This document shows, in pieces, positions 55,941 through 64,000 of a stretch of 64,000 nt of DNA. The stretch is from Hippophae tibetana. Its lineage: Eukaryota; Streptophyta; Magnoliopsida; Rosales; Elaeagnaceae. Numbering within the stretch: the stretch's first letter is position 1; every line of letters starts with the position of its first letter. A model generated the notes under the pieces. It saw only the letters and a list, made by a program, of their open reading frames with translations, was not told the origin of the DNA and searched no databases. The position numbers were made by a program, and so were the translations under genes. Location: assembly GCA_037013495.1 (NCBI GenBank), contig CM072804.1, positions 34,264,501-34,328,500 on the forward strand. The letters run 5' to 3'.

Positions 55941-58900
55941 TTACTCTACCAGACCAACTGAAGTTGAGCACAACTTCAGTTTGTCAATAGTCACCACCTT
56001 TGTTAACATATCTGTTGGATTTTTTCTTCCTTGAATCTTCTCCAATATTAACACATCATCTTCCAATATAGATATGATGAAGTGATAACGAAGTACAATA
56101 TGCTTGGTTCTAGAATGAAATTCTGAATTCTTCGCCAAGTGTATTGCACTTTGACTATCACTATGCAGAACATTCTTCTCATGCTTGAATCCCAGCTTAG
56201 TTAACAAACCTTGAAGCCATATCATCTCTTTACTAGCTTCAGTTACTGCTACATACTCAGCCTCTGTAGTGGATAGAGTGACAATTTTCTGTATTTGTGA
56301 CATCCAACTAACAATTGTAGTTCTAACAGTAAATATATAACTGGTGGTGCTTCTTCGATGATCAACTTCACCTCCAAAGTCTACGTCTACGTACCCTTGT
56401 ACTTTTAACTCTCTTTTACTAAAGTATAAGCACTTTTCTGTGGTACCTCGCAGATACTTCAAAATCCACTTGACTACTTCCTAACGAGTTTTCCCTGGAT
56501 TTGACATAAATATGCTAACAACTCCCACTGCATGGCCAATGTCTGGTCTCGTACAGACCATTGTGTACATCAAACTTCCAATGGCTGAGGCATAAGGAAC
56601 CTTAGCCATGAATTCTCTCTCTTCCTCTGTCTGAGGGGACTGATACTTGGATAGGCGAAAATGACTGGCCAAGGGTGTGCTAACTGGCTTGGCATCGCCC
56701 ATGTTGAATCTCTGCAAAACACGATTGATGTACTCTGCCTGAGATAACTGTAAGGATCTTTTCTTCTTATTTCTTGTGATTTGCATTCCAAGAATCTTCT
56801 TTGCTGGACCCAAGTCTTTCATGTCAAACTCCTTTGACAATTGCTGCTTCAACCTTTTAATATCATCCATATATGAACCTGCTACTAACATATCATCAAC
56901 ATAAAGTAGTAAAATGATATAACTAGACCTATATCTCTTGAAGTAGCAACAATGGTCAGCATTGCACTTCTGGAAATCTTCCTTGTGCATGAAGCTGTCA
57001 AACTTTCTGTACCATTGTCTCGGGGCTTGTTTCAGGCCATAGAAACTCTTCTTAAGTCTACACACCATGTTCTTCTTCCCTCTTTATGAGAAACCTTCTG
57101 GCTGGTACATGTATATCTCTTCATCTAAATCTCCATGAAGGAATGCAATCTTCACATCCAACTGTTCAAGATGAAGATCTTCAATGGCTACAATACTCAA
57201 CACTGATTTGATAGTATTGAGCTTCACAACGGGAGAAAAAATGTCAGTGTAGTCAACTCTTTCCTTCTATTGAAACCCTTTGACAACTAGGCGGGCATTG
57301 TATCTCTTGGAACCATCATGCTCCTCTTTCACCTGGTACACCCATTTGTTATGAAGTGCCTTCTTTCCCGTAGGTAACTCAGCTAGTTCCCATGTCTGGT
57401 TGGAGATGAGAGATTTCATTTCTTCTTTCATAGTAAGCTCCCACTTGTTGGAATCTCGAGTCTGTCAAGCTTCATCATAGCATTCAGGCTCCCCTCCATT
57501 AGTCAGTAACATATAGTTCATGTATCTCATGTTAGGCACATGAGATCGAGAAGACCTTCTCAATACAGGAGCTGGAGTAAGAGGTTATGGTGTGTCGGAA
57601 TGATGTGTACTGCTCTGTCCAACAAGTTCCTCTGGCTGAGGACTTATTAAAATTTGGTCTGTTGCAGAACTATCTGGGACATCATCTGCATCTGCAAATA
57701 CTGACTCATTCTGCTCTGAGTTATTGGCGTCTATTTTATGCATGTCCTTATACATCACCCTTTCGTTGAAAATCACATCTCTACTACATATGACTTTCTT
57801 CTTTTCGGCATCCCAAATACGGTAGCCAAACTCATCCTCACCATAGCCGATGAATGTGCATTTCTTGGATTTGGGATCAAGCTTATTCCTGCCTTGATCA
57901 CTGATATGCACAAATGCTACACAACTGAAAAATTTTAGATGTGATAGTTTCACCTCTTTTCCGCTCCATACCTCCTCTGGTATTCTACGCTTCAATGGAA
58001 TAGATGGGCCTCGGTTGATCAAGTAAGCTACCGTGTTGACTACTTTTGCCCAGAATTTCTTCGGTAGACCTGACTGTATACGAATACTTCTGGCTCTTTT
58101 TGTCAACGTTCGGTTCATACGCTCAGCTACACCATTGTGTTAAGGTGTGCCTGGCACAGTTCTTTCCATTCTGATCCCATGCTCATAGTAGAAATTTTTG
58201 AATCTGGTATCTTCATATTCACCACCATTATCGGTTCTGAGCTTTTTGATCTTTAAACCCGTCTCATTTTCCACCATATCTTTCCATCTTTTGAAAGCCT
58301 CAAATACTTCAGACTTATGCTTTAGAAAGTAAACCCATACCTTCCGAGAGTGATCATCAATGAAAGTCACGAAGTAGTATTTCCCACCAATAGATGAGAC
58401 GGTCGTTGGTCCCCAAACATCAGAGTGAATAATCTCTAGCCTTTCCTTCTTTGGGGTTCTGACACTTGTCTGAAAGTTGACTCTCTTTTTCTTTCCAAGT
58501 ATGCAATCTTCGTACATGTCCATCTCTACAGACTGTAGACCTGGAAGTTTTCCTTTTGAGTGCATAATTTTTATCCCTTTCTCACTCATGTGGCCTAGTC
58601 TCTGGTGCCACAGATTTGGTGTTTCATTGCCTGCTACAATTGTGATTGAACAACATGCATCTACTGTCATGTAAAGAGTGCCACTTTTATTGCCTCGAGC
58701 AACTGTCATTGCACCCTTTGAAATCTTCCAATCATCACCATGGAAGATCGTAGTGTAGCCTTCACTGCCCAACTGCCCCACTGAGATTAAGTTCTTTCTA
58801 AGATCGGGAATATGCCTGACATCCTTTAGCTCCCAAACAGATCTGTTCAACTTAATCTTCACTACACCTTTGCCAATAATAGCACATGGTTGATCATCAC

Positions 58901-59879
58901 CAAGATATACCTTTCCAAGGTTTCCGGGGACATATTTCTCGAAGAATTCTTTTTGTGAAGTAGCATGGAACGATGCTCCAGAGTCTAACACCTAAGATTC
59001 TTCCTTGCTCTCCAAAGAGCATATCAATGCATCGCCTCCTCCTGAGGTGAAAGTAACATTTGCCTCTGCCTTCACTTGTTTTTCCTTCGGTGCACTCTTG
59101 CACTAATTTTTGTAGTGCCCGGTTCTTCCACAATTCCAACACTCGATAGTCTTCGAGCTATGAGAATTATTAGGATTCCTGGATTTGGACCTCCTGTCCT
59201 TTGATCTACCTCGGTAGTCTGTTCTGCCACGTCCATTCCCTTTGGTTGAATTTCTTCCTCTTGACTCTATATGCAAAACTAAAGAAGTTGACGATTCACC
59301 TGACTCTCTACGTCAGATCTTTTCACTGAGAACCAGATCACGAACATCGTCAAATTTCAACTTATTTCTTCCTGACAAGCTACTCACAGCCATGATAGTA
59401 GCATTCCAACTTTCTGGTAAAGAATACAAAAGTATCAATGCTCATACTTCTTCATTGAATTCAATTTCCACTGAACTCAATTGGGTTGTGACTGTGTTGA
59501 GTTCATTGAGATGTTGAGCTACCGATACGCCTTCATTCATCCGCAAATTGAATAAACACCTCATCAAGTGCACTTTGTTTGAGGTTGATGGCTTCTCATA
59601 CATATTGAAGAGAGCTGCCATAAGACCCACCGTGGTCTTTTCCTTTGCTATGTTGAAAGCAACATTACGAGATAACGTCACTCGAATAACTCTGAGGGCT
59701 TGTCTGTCTAGAAGATTCCAATCTTCTTTCTTCATAGCCTCTGGTTTTTTCCCTGAGAGAGGTTGATATAGATTTCTTTGATACAGATAATCCTCTATTT
59801 GCATTTTCCAAAACCCGAAATCTATGCCATCAAATTTCTCGAGTTTCACCCTTCCTTCATCTGCGGTCATTGCTCCCAC
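55941..59879 (-). pseudogene. gag-pol polyprotein of copia element D
   Basis: One frame of 1313 codons from ATG 59879 to the stop at 55941, without any frameshift but with ten internal stops (near 59442, 59313, 59103, 58992, 58140, 57585, 57465, 57267, 57084 and 56481). Order is that of copia: Gag (residues 1-240, MEKFDG-type start, NEGVSVAQHLNELN), zinc knuckle CWNCGRTGHYKN.C near 247 with a stop before the last Cys, protease LDSGASFHAT near 298, integrase (HQRLGHMSEKG, HSDVWGPTTV, DDHSRKVWVYFL, RTDNGGEY), reverse transcriptase (SFYGLKQAPRQWY, LLYVDDMLVAG near 993), and RNase H (STTEAEYVAVTEASKEMIWL, LHSDSQSAIHLAKN, TKHI.LRYHFI). It makes cDNA and integrates it in live elements. Dead here. 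Confidence 0.94.
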
Positions 59880-60047
59880 TCAAATCTGACTTCCTCCGGA
59901 TCGTTTCTGACTATTTCTGTAAACCACCGTGTATTAGAACACCTCCATCAATGAACAAATATCGTCAACAAAATGTCACTATTCACGTAATTCACTATTT
60001 ACGTAAATAGTAACCTTGCAGAAAATTGACAGAAATCACCACCAATA

Positions 60048-60059
60048 GCTCTGATACCA
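60048..60059 (-). other. Primer binding site of copia element D
   Basis: TGGTATCAGAGC on the minus strand, exact tRNA-iMet form, two bases from the LTR. Confidence 0.92.
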
Positions 60060-60061
60060 GT

Positions 60062-60545
60062 TGTTAGGAAATTACGCAAATTCTCGATAAGCTAGATTCA
60101 TGAGAAAGCAAGAATAAAAATAACACACAAATTTGATAATGGAGTTCGGCCAATCTTGCTTACGTCTTCGGACCTGCTGCAGATCTTTTTACTAAAAAAA
60201 GAGAAATTACACAAGGTGTTTACAACACTCACAACTCACAACCCATAACCCAATTGCACCCAAGAAAATTACTCTTAATTTTCTCTCACAAAAGCTTTTC
60301 TCTCTAAGCTTTTCTCTCACAAAAGCTTTTCTCTCTAAGCTTTTCTCTCAATTGGAATGAACATTTTGGATGATTAATTTATTACAATTAAACATCTATT
60401 TATAAGAAAATTCACTCCTTGAATTACTCCTTAAATTAATGGTTCCTTGAATTACTCCTTAAATTAATGGTTCCTTGAATTGCTCCTTGAATTTTGCTAC
60501 ATGTTTTGCTCCTTAAATTAAGGAGCTTTATAACAATCTCCAACA
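60062..60545 (-). repeat. 5' LTR of copia element D
   Basis: Plus strand TGTTAGGAAATTACGC to ACAATCTCCAACA, 484 bp. Minus-strand TATA-like CTTATAAATAG lies near 60400. Confidence 0.92.
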
Positions 60546-61076
60546 CAAATAGCTCAAAAAATCGAGTTGGGTTCAAGTCGAGTTCTAACCAACCCGTTAG
60601 CCATAAATCAAATTACAAATTTTGTGATTTTGTAATACATATATCTAATATGCTATGGATGATATTATAGTTTGAAGTTAGTTAAGTGTGAAATATAGTA
60701 TAAATTGTTTAGAATCTTAATTTTTGAATAATGATGTAATAGGATATTATTAATGTGTGCTTTTTTTTTTATTATTGACTACTTGTTATAATATTATTTC
60801 TCTTATTTTTTTGTTGTTTTATGTAATAATGTTTGTAGGAATAAGTTTTAATGTCATTAAAATATGTTTTGATTTATTAAAAAAATATAATTAACTAAAA
60901 ATTATACTATTAAGATTTTGTGTTAGTTTGCACAACTTGTACCTATCCGTTTGTCTTAAATTTAGATTCAGACTAACCTTTATTAATTCAAATTAAATTT
61001 AATTTAAACTTAAAGTTGGACCAATTTAAACTAGATTAATTCAAAAAAAAATACAATTCGCACAAATTTACACCCC

Positions 61077-62519
61077 TCATGTCGTATGTCAGCTAAGTCG
61101 GTAGTAAAAGAAAATGTGAAGCTACTTTCACGTTTCTAAACAAAAGTCAAATAAATGTGGCTACTTCAAGCATAGAGGCTTGCAGCTGCCCAGCGAAGAG
61201 TTCAATTTAAAGCAAAATTGTAATGTTAGGTGCCGTCCTCTAAATCAAATATGAAAAAGAAGAATAGTTTCAACCAACAAACAAATAGGTTTGTAACATT
61301 TGACTTATAAATATGAAGCAATTTTTGAATGGCATCTCATCCCAACATTCCCAAAACATTCCAAATCGTTAGGCTGACAAGAAAATTACTAATGAAACTT
61401 TACCTCTTTAGAATAGTTCTTCCTTAATTTGAGAGAGAGTGAGATGTTATTCTTCTGTTATAAGAGAGAGATATATTTTAGTTCTGTCCTTATATTTAGA
61501 GAAAATATATAAATCTTTTGGTACAGTAAATTCTTTCCAACCTTTTTCCTTGAAATTGACATAGCTTAATTAATTTGAGTAAGCCACCTAAATGTTGTTA
61601 TTCATTATTTTTTTCATTTATTATCATTTTTATCTTAATTAAAAGCCTATATTGAAAGTTTGTTACATCTATTTAGTGGATTCATCTTGTATCGGTGTTC
61701 TAATAGTGGTATAAGAGGTTGATTACAAAAAAATTAATTGACAAATACAATTCACATCGACATCACTATTGAAATGTAGGGTACCATTCACTTGTATTGT
61801 ATTTGTTAATTATTAGTTTTTGTAGTAGCCATATCAACCAAGTTTAAAATTGAGAAGTTTAACATTTTTTTCTTATAAAAGATGAAAATCAAAGCAATTC
61901 TAAGAAAGGATAGTTGTAAAAGATAGGCCGTTTAACTATGGATAATTAAAGTTGTGATTGTATGTAAAAATATAATATTTTGTTTTCAAAAATAAACGTA
62001 AGGTGTGAGGTAATGATGATTATTATAATACTTAAATTGTGGTTAATTAAAACCAAACATATATTAATATTCTTTTTATATACATGTAATTACATAGGAA
62101 AATACATTTTTAATAATATAACAGATAATATTTGAAAATTTTAGATTGAATCTTATTTATTTTTTCTTTTATATATTTTTTTATTTTACTTGGAAATATG
62201 TGCTAAATAGATAACAAATAAAAATCAATGTCAATATTTTAAATAATATATTAGAGTAAGAATTATATTAACATTTAAATTTTTTATACTAAATATATTT
62301 TTGAATAAATGTTAAAAAAATAAGAAGCGTTGTTAAATCGTGAGAAAACTGATATTTGTTCATAAATGATTGTTATTACCCAAATTTACCCAAAACTAGC
62401 GCATAGTGGTTATGATTATTAGAATAATTATCCTTGTCTATCCTTACTCCTATTCCTCTTATGATAAATTATTTTTTTTTGTAAATAGCTAGACATGTAA
62501 TTACATGTAAATAAAATAA
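61077..62519. other. Intergenic DNA, no gene recognised
   Basis: AT-rich. TATAAATATG at about 61306 precedes a 33-codon frame only; not called as a gene. Confidence 0.45.
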
Positions 62520-63560
62520 AGTGAAAATAATTAAAGATTAACACGGTATTTTTAGGTGAAAACAAACTAGGTCATACCAATGACCTAAGAGGAAAACCAT
62601 TAATCCACCAAATCACCTAACTATCCACTATGAAAAATAAGTATCCAGTTACAAGGTTATGACTCAAACTACCCACCTAGGTAATGCTTCCAAGTAACCT
62701 ACTTACAAGCAACTACTTTCATCGTAATCTTTACAAGAAAGGTATTTGGATTTGGACCAATGCTCCCACAAACTTGAGTCTCACGAGTTAATCGAACTTT
62801 TTACATTGTCACTTGAAAAGTTAGCACATAAAAACAAGTACAAGTTTGTGTCCCAGAGTATATTCAATAATGAATAATCCTAACTAGTTGATTTTAACAA
62901 TATATCAGATAAATAAAAAATAACTAGCAACTCTATAACAATCAATTAAAAGCTCAATAACACAATTATTACTATAGGCTTGTTAATCCATCAAACTCAA
63001 CCACAAAAAATTGATAAATTAGCTTAATGAAAAAGTCTACTTGAAAACTTTTAACAAAACAAAAGAAATAATATAAGATGAAAAGAATAGGCACAATTAA
63101 GCTTTTGTGTGGTTAGTTTCAATTGTTTTCTTAGGTTTATATTTATAGAATATTTTGAAGCACTTTAAGTTAAAGTAAAATTATCATCTTGTCCATAAAA
63201 TTAGTTAAATGGGTTTTAAAGAATAAGGACAATTGAAACTAGGTTTTAAAATCAAAGTCATGGTTTCTCAATTGATCAAGTACATAGTTTAATCAATCGA
63301 ATATCCTCCTGATTGATCTAGTGTATCAATTAATTAATTCTCAAAAATATGGATTGATTTAATCATAATCTCAATCCATCTAGTACTCGATCGATCGAGT
63401 ATTAATTCCTCATCGATCTAGTCATATAAATAATTAATTCAACAGGTAATATAACTTGATTAATCTAGTCACTACTCGCTCGATCGAGTAGCTTATTTTT
63501 ATATTGTTCTTACGTGTCTAATATGAAATCTAACATGCACGGAAACAAAGATATACTTGA
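62520..63560 (-). repeat. LTR-like dispersed repeat E, copy 2
   Basis: Homologous in order to 48960-49870 (CTAACTATCCACTATGAAAA, ATTCAATAATGAA, TATA-like stretch near 63137, TCGATCGA-rich zone 63250-63490). Minus-strand reading CACCTAAAAATACCGTG near its left end resembles the U5 end of copia LTRs. No internal region attached. Confidence 0.45.
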
Positions 63561-63740
63561 GATGTAATCGTTGAGGTTTGATAGTTTCTTCGGCTTGAAA
63601 ATATTCTTCTAAGACACCTAGAAACTAAAATTATAATTATATATTTTATTCACGAGTATTGTTAATACTCACATGAATCTTACAAAAGGATATTCTATTG
63701 TATACGTAAATATGGCACTTGAATCAAGGATAATAAAACT

Positions 63741-64000
63741 CTTGAAGAAGTTAGGGATAATTTGAAAGGTCTATACGAGTCCAAGTCATTGCAGTGATGG
63801 ATTACATCAACACTCTCAATGATTTATTTTCCAAAATCAATAATATGGATTATAAAATAGATGAGAATCAACATATTAAGCATCTACTACAAATTCTACT
63901 AGACTCGTATAATTAACTTGTGATAAGCTTGACGAACATTGCTAAATAATCTCTAGTCTTAAATGATGTTGCAACTTTTGTTTTCAAAGATGAAACGAGA
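63741..64000 (+). pseudogene. gag: Decayed copia gag, partial
   Basis: Plus-strand translation gives EEVRDNLKGLYESKSLQ, a shift, then MDYINTLNDLFSKINNMDYK with IDENQHIKHLLQILLDSYN, a stop, LVISLTNIAK, a stop, and SLVLNDVATFVFKDETR at the window edge. This follows the UBN2-type Gag pattern of copia elements ('W..L...Y...SL', 'H...F..L...L...G..I.DED....LL.SLP.SY..L...L', 'L....V...L..EE.R'). Stops and one frameshift show that it is dead. The rest lies outside the window. It is on the opposite strand to copia element D and shares no obvious similarity with it. Confidence 0.6.

Larger units (their letters stand above)
55466..60545 (-). mobile_element. Ty1/copia element D, complete structure
   Basis: LTRs at 55466-55869 (404 bp, 3') and 60062-60545 (484 bp, 5'), both with TGTT..AACA ends. 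Target duplication CAAAT at 55461-55465 and 60546-60550. PBS TGGTATCAGAGC (tRNA-iMet) on the minus strand at 60048-60059; polypurine AAGTGGGAGAT next to the 3' LTR (about 55870-55880). One long gag-pol frame lies between. The right LTR is longer because of small internal duplications (GCTTTTCTCTCTAA and AATTACTCCTTAAATTAATG units). Confidence 0.94.
55358..61076. repeat. MITE-like repeat split by copia element D
   Basis: Left edge GTGGTAATTTTATATCGTAA and minus-strand right edge GTGTAAATTTGTGCGAATTG look like inverted ends with several mismatches. Without the copia insertion the unit is about 630 bp. Class uncertain. Confidence 0.4.

Noticed and set aside
61330..61428. Short frame (33 codons) beginning MASHPNIPKTFQ behind a TATA-like sequence
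   Set aside because: TATA lies only about 25 bp before the ATG and the frame ends at once; no family match, no second exon found.

Overview
The window is nuclear DNA of a flowering plant, most likely a eudicot. The DNA is very AT-rich, the retrotransposon lineages are plant-specific (Athila-type and Tat-type Ty3/gypsy, Ty1/copia, TRIM, CACTA), and the one intact gene is a plant-type SAM-domain protein. I cannot name the species. I see no prokaryotic, organellar or CRISPR features, and no tRNA or rRNA gene.

Layout. 1-1455: 5' end of a CACTA (En/Spm-type) DNA transposon on the minus strand, with the transposase N-terminus running off the left edge. 1456-7653: intergenic DNA with a MITE-like repeat and a minisatellite. 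7654-17060: a graveyard of old Tat-type gypsy fragments (integrase tail, tandem repeats, extra-ORF remnant, protease remnant). Into it an Athila-type LTR (family A) inserted and was reduced to a solo LTR (TSD TTAGG). A second solo LTR (family B, TSD CTCTC) then inserted inside that one. 18758-40306: one minus-strand Tat-type element (family C) with 457-bp LTRs and a perfect ATTTC target duplication. Its middle is replaced by two Athila-type family A elements lying head to head, one plus (20156-30909) and one minus (30906-36436), fused at a short microhomology. 42625-43189: TRIM array with three LTRs and two internal parts. 46355-47191: the intact SAM-domain gene. 48562-53760: a 29-base poly-G run, an LTR-like repeat, and a copia remnant with a TRIM inserted in its LTR. 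55466-60545: a structurally complete Ty1/copia element on the minus strand (TSD CAAAT), inserted in an older MITE-like repeat and silenced by nonsense codons only. 62520-64000: a second LTR-like repeat copy and a decayed copia gag that runs off the right edge.

How the parts relate. Apart from the SAM gene, nearly everything recognisable is a mobile element, and nested insertions with target duplications give relative ages. Family A elements have two consecutive gag genes. The first carries a zinc knuckle with two Cys-to-Tyr changes, the second a canonical CCHC knuckle. Their non-coding parts contain paired hairpins, some with arm changes that keep base pairing, in the leader and between the ORFs. 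These structured RNA modules, the duplicated gag and the head-to-head pair are the least ordinary things in the window. None of the autonomous elements appears intact: every gag or pol seen has stops, frameshifts or deletions.
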